A DNA stretch of 64,000 bases from CF-167 sp963695195 (GTDB lineage Bacteria; Chloroflexota; Limnocylindria; QHBO01), in the NCBI GenBank assembly GCA_963695195.1, contig CAVOGE010000007.1, positions 124,001-188,000 of the forward strand. Reading direction: 5' to 3'. Position 1 is the stretch's first letter. The number at the start of each line of letters is the position of its first letter. Made by a program: the position numbers and the translations under genes. The notes beneath the pieces were generated by a model. It saw only the letters and a list, made by a program, of their open reading frames with translations, did no database searches and had not been told where the DNA came from. Shown here one piece after another: positions 34,893 through 45,700 of the stretch.

Positions 34893-35530
34893 CAGACCTC
34901 CTTCTCCACGCCCCGCAGCTCGCGTGCGGCCGCCAGTTCGTCCTGTGGCGCCTCGGCGCGTTCGAGGAGATCGACCGCGATCTGCGCCAGCCTGCGGGCA
35001 GTCGTCACTTCGCCCAGTTCCATCTCGGCGCGCCCCATCCCGAGCGCCGCCAGCCCCTCTTCTCGTTCTGCACCAAGGTCCCTCGCCTCACTGATCGCCT
35101 CGGCATAGTAACGGCGGGCGCTGGTCGGGTCGCCCCCAGCCAGGCGAATCTCCCCGATCAGGCGAGCACCGCGCGTCGCGTCGAGTTCCATCCCGCCCTG
35201 CTCAAAGTGCCACATCGCGCGGTGCGCCCAGACGTCCGCGGGCCACCAGGCTCGCAGGGCCATCGCCGACTCCGCCGCAGCCGTGGCGGACGCTCCCGCG
35301 GTTGTGTGGTCCGCCGCGCCCGACGCCACGAGGTACGCCTCGGCCAGCTCGCCGCGCCGGAGCGCAAGGGGCAGTGAGCCGAGCGCGACCCGAGCCGGAC
35401 GCGCTGGGGCACCCGTGACCGCGCGGATGCGATCCACGAGCCGGCGAACAGCTTCACCGACGCGACCGCCGCTCGGTGGCTCGCCCCATCGGATCGGCGT
35501 GGTGCCGCGGCGAGCGGCCTTTTCATCCAC
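34892..35530 (-). CDS. Helical repeat (TPR-like) hypothetical protein
   Basis: 212 aa from GTG 35530. From about residue 65 it is a run of Ala/Leu-rich helix pairs: RRGELAEAYLVASGAADH, GDPTSARRYYAEAISEARDLG, EREEGLAALGMGRAEMELGE and TTARRLAQIAVDLLERA. This matches TPR-like packing. No signal peptide or catalytic motif. It sits between metK (12 bases upstream) and proC (TGATG overlap) and so is co-expressed with them. Role unknown; a scaffolding protein is the default guess. Confidence 0.65.
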   Translation of the reverse strand: MDEKAARRGTTPIRWGEPPSGGRVGEAVRRLVDRIRAVTGAPARPARVALGSLPLALRRGELAEAYLVASGAADHTTAGASATAAAESAMALRAWWPADVWAHRAMWHFEQGGMELDATRGARLIGEIRLAGGDPTSARRYYAEAISEARDLGAEREEGLAALGMGRAEMELGEVTTARRLAQIAVDLLERAEAPQDELAAARELRGVEKEV

Positions 35531-35541
35531 CGGGTCTGAGT

Positions 35542-36756
<1,215 letters not shown>

Positions 36757-36767
36757 CTGCGCCCGCG

Positions 36768-36773
36768 AGTGTA
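36768..36773 (-). promoter_or_regulatory. Predicted -10 box (TACACT) upstream of metK
   Basis: TACACT on the minus strand with 11 bases to ATG 36756, in the 52-base gap after the VOC gene. No SAM riboswitch is recognisable in that short gap. Confidence 0.4.
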
Positions 36774-36808
36774 CGCGCCGAAGCGTCACGGCGCGCGCTG
36801 AAGGAAGG

Positions 36809-37177
36809 TCAGCCGGGCGCCACGCAGAACTCGTTCCCCTCCGGATCGGCCATCAGGTACCAGCAGTAGTCGCCGATGCAGTTCTTGGTCTCCTGCAGCA
36901 GGCTCGCCCCCAGCGCCAGGTATCGGTCTCGGGCAGCTTCGACATCGGGCACGTGCAGGTCCAGGTGCGATCGGTTCTTGACGACCTTGGCCTCCGGCAC
37001 CTGCTGCAGAATCAGGTGCGGGCGGGTGTCGGCCGGGTCATCGGGACGCAGGACCATGAATTGGGTGATCTCGCGCTGGACCGGAAATCCCAGGACGGCA
37101 CTCCAGAACGCCGCAGTGCGCCCAATGTCGTTCACGTCGAGGACCACGACCATGCCGGGGTGCTCGAGGTCGCTCAC
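36809..37177 (-). CDS. VOC/glyoxalase-fold protein
   Basis: 122 aa from GTG 37177, overlapping the ahcY stop as GTGA. VVVLDVNDIGRTAAFWSAVLGFPV and SHLDLHVPDVEAARDRYLALGA, then WYLMADPEGNEFCV, show two beta-alpha-beta-beta-beta modules of the VOC fold with possible metal ligands His and Glu. The substrate is unknown; many such proteins in this context are of the bleomycin-resistance/glyoxalase type. Confidence 0.85.
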   Translation of the reverse strand: MSDLEHPGMVVVLDVNDIGRTAAFWSAVLGFPVQREITQFMVLRPDDPADTRPHLILQQVPEAKVVKNRSHLDLHVPDVEAARDRYLALGASLLQETKNCIGDYCWYLMADPEGNEFCVAPG

Positions 37178-38430
37178 GTCCCCGATTGCCAGGACTCGCT
37201 GTAGGCCTTCTGCTCCGCGGTCATCGGGTCGATCCGGATCCCCATGCTCAGCAGCTTCAGGCGCGCGACCTCGCGGTCGATCTGGTCGGGGATGCCGTAG
37301 ACCTTCGGCTCGAGCGTGGCGGCGTTGGCGCGCAGCCACTCCAGCCCAAGGGCCTGGTTGGCGAAGCTCATGTCCATCACCAGCGCGGGGTGGCCCTCGG
37401 CCGCGCCGAGGTTGACCAGGCGTCCATCGGCCAGCAGGTTGAGGCGCCGTCCGTCGGCCATCAGGAATTCGCGGGTGAACGGCCTCACCTCTCGGGAGGA
37501 GGTCGACTGCGCCTCGAGCGCTCCGAGGTCGAACTCGTCGTTGAAATGCCCGGCGTTGGCCAGGATCGCCCCGTCCCGCATCGTCGGGAAGTCGGCCGCT
37601 CCCCAGACGTGCAGGTTGCCGGTCGCCGCGATGAACAGGTCGCCCACCGCCGCCGCCTCGCCGGCGGTCGCCACCCGGAAGCCATCCATGGCGGCCTCGA
37701 GGGCGCGGATCGGGTCGACCTCGACGACCGTCACGATGCCGCCCATACCAGCGGCCCGCGACGCGATCCCGCGGCCCACCCAGCCGTAGCCACCGACCAC
37801 CACCTCCTTGCCGGCGATCAGCACGTTCGTCGCGCGCAACACACCGTCGATGGCGCTCTGCCCTGTCCCGTAGCGGTTGTCGAACAGGTGCTTGGTGAGC
37901 GCCTCGTTGACGGCAACGACCGGGTACCGCAACTTGCCGGCCATGGCCATCGCCCGCAGCCGGATCACGCCGGTGGTGGTCTCCTCGGTGCCTCCAACCA
38001 CGTCGGCGAGGAGCTCTGTACGCCGGGTGTGGAGCTCGTTCACCAGATCGGCGCCATCGTCCATCGTGACCTGGGCCCGATGGTCGAGCGCCGCGTTGAT
38101 GTGCCGGTAGTAGGAGTCACGGTCCTCGCCCTTGATGGCGTAGGTCGGGATGCCGTAGTGCGCGATGAGCGAGGCCGCCACATCGTCCTGCGTCGAGAGC
38201 GGGTTGCTGCTGCACAGGACGGCATCGGCTCCGCCGGCCTTCAGCGTGCGCATCAGGTTCGCGGTCTCGGCCGTGACGTGCAGGCAGGCGCTGACCCGCC
38301 AACCGGCAAGCGGTTGTTCAGCCGCAAAGCGTTCGCGAATTCCGGCCAGCACCGGCATCTGCCGATCCGCCCATTCGATCTTCAGCGCTCCCGCATCGGC
38401 CAGCCCGATGTCGCGGATGTCGCCGGTCAT
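37174..38430 (-). CDS. ahcY: Adenosylhomocysteinase
   Basis: 418 aa from ATG 38430, which overlaps the GNAT stop (ATGA); the upstream codons MAEGQ are not needed. VSACLHVTAETANLMRTL, NPLSTQDDVAASL, VVVGGYGWVGRGIASRA (NAD site) and GNLHVWGAADFPTMRDGAIL are present. It splits S-adenosylhomocysteine to adenosine and homocysteine, relieving product inhibition of methyltransferases. Confidence 0.96.
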   Translation of the reverse strand: MTGDIRDIGLADAGALKIEWADRQMPVLAGIRERFAAEQPLAGWRVSACLHVTAETANLMRTLKAGGADAVLCSSNPLSTQDDVAASLIAHYGIPTYAIKGEDRDSYYRHINAALDHRAQVTMDDGADLVNELHTRRTELLADVVGGTEETTTGVIRLRAMAMAGKLRYPVVAVNEALTKHLFDNRYGTGQSAIDGVLRATNVLIAGKEVVVGGYGWVGRGIASRAAGMGGIVTVVEVDPIRALEAAMDGFRVATAGEAAAVGDLFIAATGNLHVWGAADFPTMRDGAILANAGHFNDEFDLGALEAQSTSSREVRPFTREFLMADGRRLNLLADGRLVNLGAAEGHPALVMDMSFANQALGLEWLRANAATLEPKVYGIPDQIDREVARLKLLSMGIRIDPMTAEQKAYSESWQSGT

Positions 38431-39284
38431 CTGTCCTTCGGCCACGTGATTCTCATCGCCTCTCGTAACGGTCGCATCAGGCCCCAGCCGCCGCTGCGGC
38501 GGCGACCCAGGCGCTCGCTCAGACGACAGTGCTCACGGTACCCCAGGCGGGCGTAGGCCGCGATGGCGGGCGTGTTGTCCGCGTGGCAGTTGAGCGCCAC
38601 GTCCGGCACGCGGTCGAGCAGTTCGGCCGTGACGGCGCTGGTCACCATCTTGGCGAAGTCGTGTCCGCGGTAGTCGGCGTGGGTCATCACGTTGCCGACC
38701 ACCGCAACCCCCTCCGGGCGGTTGAGCACATGTGTGCCCGCCGCGCTGACGAGGCGTCCTCGAATGCGGACACCGTAGTAGACGGCGTCGTCGAGGATCG
38801 TTGTGGCGAACCCGGCGCGGAAGCCGAGCTGGTAGAGCCGATTCAGGTCCTCGATATCGCCCGGCCCGAGACGTTCCGCAAGCCCGGCGAAAGGCTGAAA
38901 GGTGTCGCGATCCGCCACCATGCGCAGCAGGGCGGTCGGACGGTCCAGGTCGTACAAGTCAGCGATGGCGGCGTCGAGCACCTCGGTCGCCTGGAAGAAG
39001 GCGTCGCGCGGCTTGATGACGCTGGCGAGCACCGCGTGACAGCCGTCGGGGTCACCCATCAGGAAGAGCGGCTGCGGAATCAGCCCCTCGTGGTGCATCG
39101 CAAGCGCCACCGGGTTGCCGGCCTCGTCGTAGGCCATTCCCCATGTGCAGCGGTCGCGGTTCGCGGAGTCGAGGTCGCCGAGTGCGTATGCGGCGTAGCG
39201 CCGATCGGTCTGGAGGTAGGCGGCGATCTCGTCGCGGTCGCTCACGCCACGGGCGCGCAGGGCGGTGGTCGGGGCGGCGGCCAT
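38427..39284 (-). CDS. GNAT-family N-acetyltransferase
   Basis: 285 aa. The N-terminal half (to about 135) is a degenerate GNAT-like region, and the C-terminal half has the acetyl-CoA-binding pattern VAVVGNVMTHADYRGHDFAKMVTSAV followed by ALNCHADNTPAIAAYARLGY, as in FR47-type acetyltransferases. The substrate is unknown. It overlaps ahcY by four bases. Confidence 0.82.
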   Translation of the reverse strand: MAAAPTTALRARGVSDRDEIAAYLQTDRRYAAYALGDLDSANRDRCTWGMAYDEAGNPVALAMHHEGLIPQPLFLMGDPDGCHAVLASVIKPRDAFFQATEVLDAAIADLYDLDRPTALLRMVADRDTFQPFAGLAERLGPGDIEDLNRLYQLGFRAGFATTILDDAVYYGVRIRGRLVSAAGTHVLNRPEGVAVVGNVMTHADYRGHDFAKMVTSAVTAELLDRVPDVALNCHADNTPAIAAYARLGYREHCRLSERLGRRRSGGWGLMRPLREAMRITWPKDR

Positions 39285-39313
39285 CGGTGCGGGCGGGCGG
39301 GCGGCCGATCGGC

Positions 39314-39844
39314 CTAGTAGGCGAGCTGGGTGTGGATGACGAACTCGCCCAGTCGGTCGCGTCCGCCCAGCGCGGTCAGCTCGACCATGAACGAGAGGCC
39401 GGCGATCTCACCCCCGAGGCGGCGTACCAGCTCGATTGTGCCAAGGACCGTTCCGCCAGTCGCCAGCAGGTCGTCGACGATCAGCACGCGCTGTCCAGCG
39501 GCGATCGCGTCGCGGTGGATCTCCAGCGTCGCGGTCCCGTACTCCAGGTCGTACTCCACCTCGATCGTCTCGGCGGGAAGCTTGCCGAGCTTGCGCACCG
39601 GGACGAACCCGGCACCCAGCTTGTAGGCCAGCGGCGCGGCAAAGATGAAGCCGCGCGACTCCATGCCGACGACCAGGTCGATCCGCTCTCCCTTGACCGC
39701 ATCGGCCATCCGGTCGATCACCTCTGCGAACGCATCAGGCTCGCGGAGCAAGGTGGTGATGTCGTAGAACAGGATCCCTGGCTTGGGGAAGTCCGGCACC
39801 TCGCGGATCCTGGCGCGCAGGTCATCGACGGAACGGACGGTCAC
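39314..39844 (-). CDS. apt: Adenine phosphoribosyltransferase
   Basis: 176 aa. DFPKPGILFYDITTLL, GMESRGFIFAAPLAYKLGAGFVPVRK and the PRPP loop RVLIVDDLLATGGT are diagnostic. It salvages adenine to AMP, which fits next to ahcY and metK because SAM turnover releases adenosine and adenine. GTG 39844 has GGAG about 9 bases upstream. Confidence 0.96.
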   Translation of the reverse strand: MTVRSVDDLRARIREVPDFPKPGILFYDITTLLREPDAFAEVIDRMADAVKGERIDLVVGMESRGFIFAAPLAYKLGAGFVPVRKLGKLPAETIEVEYDLEYGTATLEIHRDAIAAGQRVLIVDDLLATGGTVLGTIELVRRLGGEIAGLSFMVELTALGGRDRLGEFVIHTQLAY

Positions 39845-39932
39845 GCGGCATCACTCCATGTGGGCGGTCTGAAGGGCGACGTTGAGTCTAGCCCGACGGG
39901 ACCGCGCCCGGCAATCTCGGCGGGGAGACCGC

Positions 39933-39938
39933 TAGCAT
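39933..39938 (+). promoter_or_regulatory. Predicted -10 box (TAGCAT) of the GT-C glycosyltransferase gene
   Basis: TAGCAT, then 6 bases, then ATG 39945. No Shine-Dalgarno sequence. Leaderless-type. Confidence 0.5.
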
Positions 39939-39944
39939 GCGCCG

Positions 39945-41471
39945 ATGCGATCTGGGTCGTCCCGACTGCGCGATGTGGCGGGCCGCATGGGGAGCCTGGA
40001 CGTGCCTGAGACCGTTGCGCTGCCAGCGGTTGCTGCGCTCGCCTTCGCGCTCAGTTTCCTGCGCATCGGTCGTCTGAGCCTGGCCCACGACGAGGCGATC
40101 GGCTTCGACCTGGCGACCGGTCCGTGGAACCGATTCTTCGACGTGATCACGCACCAGGAGAGCTTTGGCGCGCTGCACTATCTGCTGCTCCGCCCCTGGA
40201 CGACGCTCGGGGATTCCGAAGCGGTGCTGCGATCGCTCTCGGCCACCTTTGCAGTGCTGACCGTGGTGGTCACCTACCGAGTCGGCCAGGCGCTTTTCGA
40301 TCGCCGCGCGGCGCTTGCCGCCGCCGTCATCCTCGCCGTCAACGCCTACCTCGTCCAATTTGCCCAGGAGGCGCGCGCCTACACCCTCGCGACGTTCGCC
40401 GCGGCGCTGGCCACGCTGCTCCTCGTCCGCGCGATCGAGCAGCCGAGCCGCTTGCGCTGGCTGGCGTACGCCGCAGCTGGCGTTCTGTGCCTGTACGCCC
40501 ACCTGCTGACCGCCTTCGTGCTCGTCGCGCACGGGACGACTCTGCTTGTCGCTGGTCGGCAGCGCATCCGATGGGACTGGGCTGGGCTGGCGGGCGGTAC
40601 GATCGCGGTCGCCGCGGCGCCGCTGGTCTACTCGATGGTCCGCTTTGGACCGGAGCGCGGCTTCATCCCGGCGACGACGCCCGCCGTCGTTCGCGATGTC
40701 CTGGAGCAGCTCGCCGGCGGTGGGACGAGTCCGGGCAGCGGCGGCCTGAGCCTTCTTGGGCTGTACGCCGCGATGGTCGCGCTTGCCGGCCTTGCCACGA
40801 TTCGAACGCTGACCGAGCGTGGCCGGCAGGAAGCTTGGCGCTACACGCTCGCTTTCAGCTGGGCGCTCCTCCCGCTCGTCCTGAGTCTTGCCCTTGCCGG
40901 CGTTCAGCCGAGCTTTATCGGCCGCTATCAGCTGGTCGTCCTGCCCGGTGTGGCGCTGCTTGGTGGCCTGGCCATCACCTCGCTCCGGCCAAGGTGGGCC
41001 GCATCCATCGGCCTGGCGGTTGTGGTGCTGCTCGCCACGAGGGGGCTGCTCCACTGGTATTTCGAGCCGCACAAGGACGACTGGCGGGCCGCCGCGCAGT
41101 TCGTCATCCCGCAGACAGAGACGGACGATGCGCTCGTCTTCTTCCAGCACTGGAACTGGCGCCCGTTCGAATACCACGCCCTGCGTGATGCTGGGCCTGG
41201 GCTCCTCCCCAAGCGATTCCGTATGCCACTCGACCCTGGCGCGGCCTGGTACAAGGCCACGGACCTCGCGAACGGCTACGACCGGGTATGGGTGGTGATC
41301 GCCGCACAGGATGAGATTCGGTTCTCCGCCGACTTTGCCTCGCTCGAGGCTGCGATGCGGGCTCGCTATCGGCTCGCCGAGTGGCGCTGGTTCTTCGGCG
41401 TCGAGGTTCGGCTGTATCTGCTCAACCCCGAGGAGGCGTGGGCGACGCGCCCTCCTCCCTCGTCGAGCTAG
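39945..41471 (+). CDS. GT-C membrane glycosyltransferase (PMT/ArnT-like)
   Basis: 508 aa with about ten hydrophobic helices. The acidic motif LAHDEAIGFD in the first outer loop (about 47-56) and QEARAYTLATFAA (about 145) are typical of the ArnT/PMT/GT39-83 superfamily, which moves sugars from polyprenyl phosphate onto lipid or protein outside the membrane. The C-terminal 130 residues after the last helix are soluble. Acceptor and donor are unknown. It converges on acnA, with both stops formed by one CTAG. Confidence 0.85.
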   Translation: MRSGSSRLRDVAGRMGSLDVPETVALPAVAALAFALSFLRIGRLSLAHDEAIGFDLATGPWNRFFDVITHQESFGALHYLLLRPWTTLGDSEAVLRSLSATFAVLTVVVTYRVGQALFDRRAALAAAVILAVNAYLVQFAQEARAYTLATFAAALATLLLVRAIEQPSRLRWLAYAAAGVLCLYAHLLTAFVLVAHGTTLLVAGRQRIRWDWAGLAGGTIAVAAAPLVYSMVRFGPERGFIPATTPAVVRDVLEQLAGGGTSPGSGGLSLLGLYAAMVALAGLATIRTLTERGRQEAWRYTLAFSWALLPLVLSLALAGVQPSFIGRYQLVVLPGVALLGGLAITSLRPRWAASIGLAVVVLLATRGLLHWYFEPHKDDWRAAAQFVIPQTETDDALVFFQHWNWRPFEYHALRDAGPGLLPKRFRMPLDPGAAWYKATDLANGYDRVWVVIAAQDEIRFSADFASLEAAMRARYRLAEWRWFFGVEVRLYLLNPEEAWATRPPPSSS

Positions 41472-44302
41472 CCCTCTCCGGCGTCGGTGAGCCGCTGCAG
41501 CACCGTCTGCAGCACGCCGCCGTTGCGCAGGTATGTGACGTCGATCTCGCCGTCGAGCCGCGCAATCGCGCGGAAGCGGGTCGTCCGACCGTCATCGGTC
41601 ACCGCGGTGACGCTCACTTCCTGCCGTCGGTGCAGGCCAGCGCCAATCCCGTCGATCGCGAACGTCTCGCGTCCGGTGAGGCCGAGCGTTGCGGCGGTCT
41701 GGCCCGGCAGGTACTGCAGCGGCAGGATCCCCATCCCGACCAGGTTGGACCGATGGATACGCTCGTACGACTCGGCGATCACCGCCTGCACGCCGAGCAG
41801 TTGCGGTCCCTTGGCCGCCCAGTCGCGGCTGCTTCCCGATCCGTACTCGCGGCCGGCCAGCAGGACGAGTGGCGTGTTGGCCGCCGCGTACCGTGTCGCC
41901 GCATCGAAGACGGTCATCCGCTCGCCGCTGGGCAGGTGTTCGGTGACGTTCCCCTCCGCGTCGGGGGTCAGCAGGTTGCGCAGCCGCAAATTGGCGAATG
42001 TGCCGCGCATCATCACCTCGTGGTGGCCGCGTCGCGCACCGTACGAGTTGAAGTCGCGCGGCTCGACGCCGCGCTCCACCAGCCACGCGCCGGCCGGTGA
42101 CGTGCGCGCGATGCTGCCGGCCGGGGAGATGTGATCGGTCGTCACGCTGTCGCCGAGCATCGCCAGCACCCGTGCGCCGCTGACGTCCTGCGGCGTTGCC
42201 GCATCGGCCTTCCCGTCGCTGAAGAACGGAGGCAGGGCCACGTACGTTGAGTCGGGGTCCCATGCGTACCGTTTTCCGGCCGGGACCGGCAGGGATCGCC
42301 ATCGGTCATCGCCGTCGAAGACCGATGCGTAACTGCGCGTGAAGATCTCGGCGCGCACCTGCGCAGCGACCACGTCGGCCACCTCGGCCGGCGACGGCCA
42401 CAGATCGGCGAGCATCACCGGACGACCGTCGCGATCGTTGCCGATCGGCTGGGTAGTGAGGTCCAGGTCCACGCGTCCGGCCAGCGCGAACGCGACGACC
42501 AGTGGAGGCGAGGCGAGATAGCTGGCGCGTGCCAGCGGGTGGATGCGCCCTTCGAAGTTGCGATTCCCCGAGAGGACCGCCACGCCCACCAGGTCGTTGT
42601 CGGTGATCGCTGCGGCGATCTCGTCGGCGAGCGGTCCTGAGTTCCCGATGCACGTCGTGCAGCCGTAGCCGACGAGGTCGAATCCGAGCGCCTCGAGCGG
42701 CTCCATGAGTCCTGCCCCGGACAGGTAGTCGGTGACCGTCCGCGAACCGGGAGCGAGCGAGGTCTTCACCCAGGGGGGCGTGCTCAGGCCGCGCGCCACC
42801 GCGTTCCGCGCGAGGAGCCCGGCGGCCACCATCACGCTCGGGTTGCTCGTGTTGGTACACGAGGTGATCGCGGCGATCACCACCGAGCCGGATCGCAGGT
42901 CGAAGGGCATGCCATCCTTCACCACCACGTGGGCCGTGTACTCCATGTCGGCGGGCGGCTGGTCGTGTGCTGGGGGAGTCTCGGACGGCTCCGCGGGCAC
43001 GGAGGCGCCCGTCGAGAAGGAGGTCGGGTCGCTGGCGGGGAACGAGTCCCGGCTGGCATCGTCCACCGCGCCCCGAGGACGAAGCCCGTCGCGAAACGCC
43101 TCGCGGAAGGATCGACGCAGATCGGTGAGCGGCACCCGGTCCTGGGGCCGCCGCGGGCCTGCGACCGATGGCTCGACGCTGCCGAGGTCAAGGCTCAGCG
43201 ACTCGCTGAAGCGAGGCTCGACGGAGTCATCGGTCCGGAAGAGCCCCTGCTCCTTCGCGTACGCCTCGACGCGGGCCACCGTCTCGGCTGGCCGCCCGGT
43301 CATGCGCAGGTAGCGCAGCGTCTCGTCGTCCACCGGGAAGAGGGTCGCGGTGGCGCCGAACTCCGGGCTCATGTTGCTGATCGTGGCGCGATCGGCCAAC
43401 GAGAGCCGCGAGAGTCCGGGGCCGTGGAACTCGACGAACTTGCCCACCACCCCGTGGCTGCGCAGCATCTCGGTGACGTACAGGACCAGGTCGGTGGCGG
43501 TGCTCCCGGACGGGAGCTGGCCGTCGAGTCGGAAGCCAACCACGACCGGCAGCGGCTGGTAGAGCGGCTGGCCCAGCAGGGCAGCCTCGGCCTCGATTCC
43601 GCCCACGCCCCAACCGACCACGCCCAGCCCGTTGACCATGGTCGTGTGCGAATCGGTGCCGACCAGCGTGTCGGGGAAGGCGACGCTCTCGCCGTCGGCG
43701 TCGGGGCGAGCGGTGACCACGTCGGCCAGGAACTCCAGGTTCACCTGGTGCACGATGCCGGTCCCCGGCGGCACCACGCGGAAGTTGTCGAATGCCTGCT
43801 GGGCCCAGCGCAGGAGGGCATAGCGCTCCCCGTTGCGCTCGTACTCGCGCGCCACGTTGCCGGCAAAGGCGAGGTCGGAGCCGAAGAGGTCCACCTGGAC
43901 CGAATGGTCGATCACCAGGTCGACCGGGATCAGCGGATTGATCCGCGCCGGGTCGCCCCCCGCGTCGGCCACGGCGTCGCGCATGGCGGCCAGATCCACC
44001 ACCACCGGCACACCGGTGAAGTCCTGCAGGAGGACGCGGCCGGGCATGAAGGGCAGCTCGGCATCGGTCGGTTGCGCCGGATCCCAATTCGCAAGCGTGT
44101 GGATGTCCGCGGCGGTGACCAGGCCATCGCCGGAGGCGGCATGGCGCAGCGCGTTCTCGAGGAGGATCTTGACGGTGTACGGCAACCGCGCCAGGTCTGG
44201 GGCGCCCGACGCCGCGAGTCGGTAGTAGGCATACGTTCGATCGCCGACGTGCAGCACGGCACGGGCATCGGTCGGATCGATGAGTGGGGTCGGATTGGAC
44301 AC
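41468..44302 (-). CDS. acnA: Aconitate hydratase A
   Basis: 944 aa. The iron-sulfur cysteines are in ITSCTNTSNPSVM and GCTTCIGNSGPL; VGTDSHTTMVNGLGVVGWGVGG and LLAGREYGSGSSRDWAAKG complete the active site. It converts citrate to isocitrate in the TCA cycle. The start is GTG 44302 because AAGGAGG sits 8 bases upstream; ATG 44323 overlaps that element. Unusual: an insert at about residues 412-450 contains ASRDSFPASDPTSF and a Pro/Ser/Glu-rich linker before the catalytic C-terminal half. Confidence 0.95.
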   Translation of the reverse strand: MSNPTPLIDPTDARAVLHVGDRTYAYYRLAASGAPDLARLPYTVKILLENALRHAASGDGLVTAADIHTLANWDPAQPTDAELPFMPGRVLLQDFTGVPVVVDLAAMRDAVADAGGDPARINPLIPVDLVIDHSVQVDLFGSDLAFAGNVAREYERNGERYALLRWAQQAFDNFRVVPPGTGIVHQVNLEFLADVVTARPDADGESVAFPDTLVGTDSHTTMVNGLGVVGWGVGGIEAEAALLGQPLYQPLPVVVGFRLDGQLPSGSTATDLVLYVTEMLRSHGVVGKFVEFHGPGLSRLSLADRATISNMSPEFGATATLFPVDDETLRYLRMTGRPAETVARVEAYAKEQGLFRTDDSVEPRFSESLSLDLGSVEPSVAGPRRPQDRVPLTDLRRSFREAFRDGLRPRGAVDDASRDSFPASDPTSFSTGASVPAEPSETPPAHDQPPADMEYTAHVVVKDGMPFDLRSGSVVIAAITSCTNTSNPSVMVAAGLLARNAVARGLSTPPWVKTSLAPGSRTVTDYLSGAGLMEPLEALGFDLVGYGCTTCIGNSGPLADEIAAAITDNDLVGVAVLSGNRNFEGRIHPLARASYLASPPLVVAFALAGRVDLDLTTQPIGNDRDGRPVMLADLWPSPAEVADVVAAQVRAEIFTRSYASVFDGDDRWRSLPVPAGKRYAWDPDSTYVALPPFFSDGKADAATPQDVSGARVLAMLGDSVTTDHISPAGSIARTSPAGAWLVERGVEPRDFNSYGARRGHHEVMMRGTFANLRLRNLLTPDAEGNVTEHLPSGERMTVFDAATRYAAANTPLVLLAGREYGSGSSRDWAAKGPQLLGVQAVIAESYERIHRSNLVGMGILPLQYLPGQTAATLGLTGRETFAIDGIGAGLHRRQEVSVTAVTDDGRTTRFRAIARLDGEIDVTYLRNGGVLQTVLQRLTDAGEG

Positions 44303-44437
44303 GGGACGCGCCTCCTTCGTCATCCACGCCCGCTGCGGAGCGTGGCAATGGTCGAGTCGGCGCCGGACGGGTGCGCCCGTCCCGGGTCGAGTAGTACAGC
44401 GAAGTATACGCCTGCCCGTCGAGGCGTCGCCGCAGCA

Positions 44438-45700
44438 CTAGGGGTCAGCTTCGGCCGATACCGGGACCAGGTCGCGCCCGTGCAGCCGGATCGTCCGCAG
44501 GTAGAGATACAGGGAAGGCGACAGGATCAGCGCAACCGCCACCATGGCCGGCCTCGTGCCGGCGGCCAGCGCCAGCCAGCCCAGCAGTGGGCCGCCGGCG
44601 ACCTGGCCGAGCGCATCGGCCTGGGAGTTCATGGAGTGGACCGTGGCGCGCACGTCGGAGGTGAGTCCCAGGTTGATCCAGGTAGTCGCGATGGGTTGCG
44701 CGACGCGGCGGACGATGCGCGTAACCAGGTAGGCGAGCGCGGCCATCTCGAAGCTGATGGCTGCGGCAAAGGCAACGATCATCGCGATCAGCACCACGTG
44801 GAGGACGAGCAGGACGCGGGCCGCGTCGAGGTGGCTCTCGGTGTTGAGCCTGCGGCGCGCGACCTCGACACCAGCCACGCTGGCAGCGAGCGAGACGAGG
44901 TTGATCAGCGCAAACCAGGCGATCGCAGGCAGCGCCGGTGAGGTCGGCAGGGCGAAGTTGCCGAGGATGTGCAGCTCGCGCAGTCGGTCGAACGCCTCGC
45001 TACCCGCGCCGCCCACGAAGGAGATGGCGAGGATGGTCAGCAGCGCCGGGAAGACGCGCACGGTTTTCACCGCCCGTCGCACCGTATCGCCCATGGCACG
45101 CACTGCTGATCGCCCCTCGCGGGGCGCCGGCGACCAGTGGCGCTCCGGCATCCAGACCATCAGCGCCACGGCCATCAACAGGTAGCCGATGCCACCGGCC
45201 ACGACCGGCGCCTGCAGCCCCCACAGCGCGGTGAGCGGCACGCTGGACACGATCCCCACCGCACCAGCCGCCCACGCCAGCTGCGCCCCGCGCAGGTAGA
45301 TCTGGCCCGTCTCCTGGTTGCCGGTCTCATCGCTGATCCAGGCCTGCGTGGCGCCCGACGTGAAGGTGAAGCCGATCCCCCACAGCACCTGCGCCAGCAG
45401 GATGGTGGGAAACAGCGCCCAGGCACCCCATACCACCAGCCCGATCCCGATGAGCGCGGTACCGATGATCACCGACAGGCGGCGGCTGACGGTATCGGCC
45501 AGCACCCCGGTCGGCACCTCGAAGATGAAGGCCGAGGCTTCGAGGGTCGTGCCGACGAGCACCAGCTGCAGGGCGTCGAGCTTCGCCACCTGGATCATGA
45601 ACAGTCCCGACGCGGTGATGACCATCATGAACAGGAAGGTCCCGGCCGCCTCCTGCGCGAGATAGACGCGATACGCGAACCGCGCCCCGGCGAGCGTCAC
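44438..45700 (-). CDS. MFS transporter
   Basis: 420 aa with 12 predicted helices. The first loop has EVPTGVLADTVSRRLSVIIG, the MFS motif A region. It resembles drug/proton antiporters of the tetracycline-permease type, but the substrate cannot be read from sequence. GTG 45700 overlaps the GNAT stop as GTGA, linking the two genes, perhaps as a small resistance unit. Confidence 0.88.
   Translation of the reverse strand: MTLAGARFAYRVYLAQEAAGTFLFMMVITASGLFMIQVAKLDALQLVLVGTTLEASAFIFEVPTGVLADTVSRRLSVIIGTALIGIGLVVWGAWALFPTILLAQVLWGIGFTFTSGATQAWISDETGNQETGQIYLRGAQLAWAAGAVGIVSSVPLTALWGLQAPVVAGGIGYLLMAVALMVWMPERHWSPAPREGRSAVRAMGDTVRRAVKTVRVFPALLTILAISFVGGAGSEAFDRLRELHILGNFALPTSPALPAIAWFALINLVSLAASVAGVEVARRRLNTESHLDAARVLLVLHVVLIAMIVAFAAAISFEMAALAYLVTRIVRRVAQPIATTWINLGLTSDVRATVHSMNSQADALGQVAGGPLLGWLALAAGTRPAMVAVALILSPSLYLYLRTIRLHGRDLVPVSAEADP

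Noticed and set aside
36757..36808. SAM riboswitch before metK
   Set aside because: The gap is only 52 bases and shows no SAM-I or SAM-II core.
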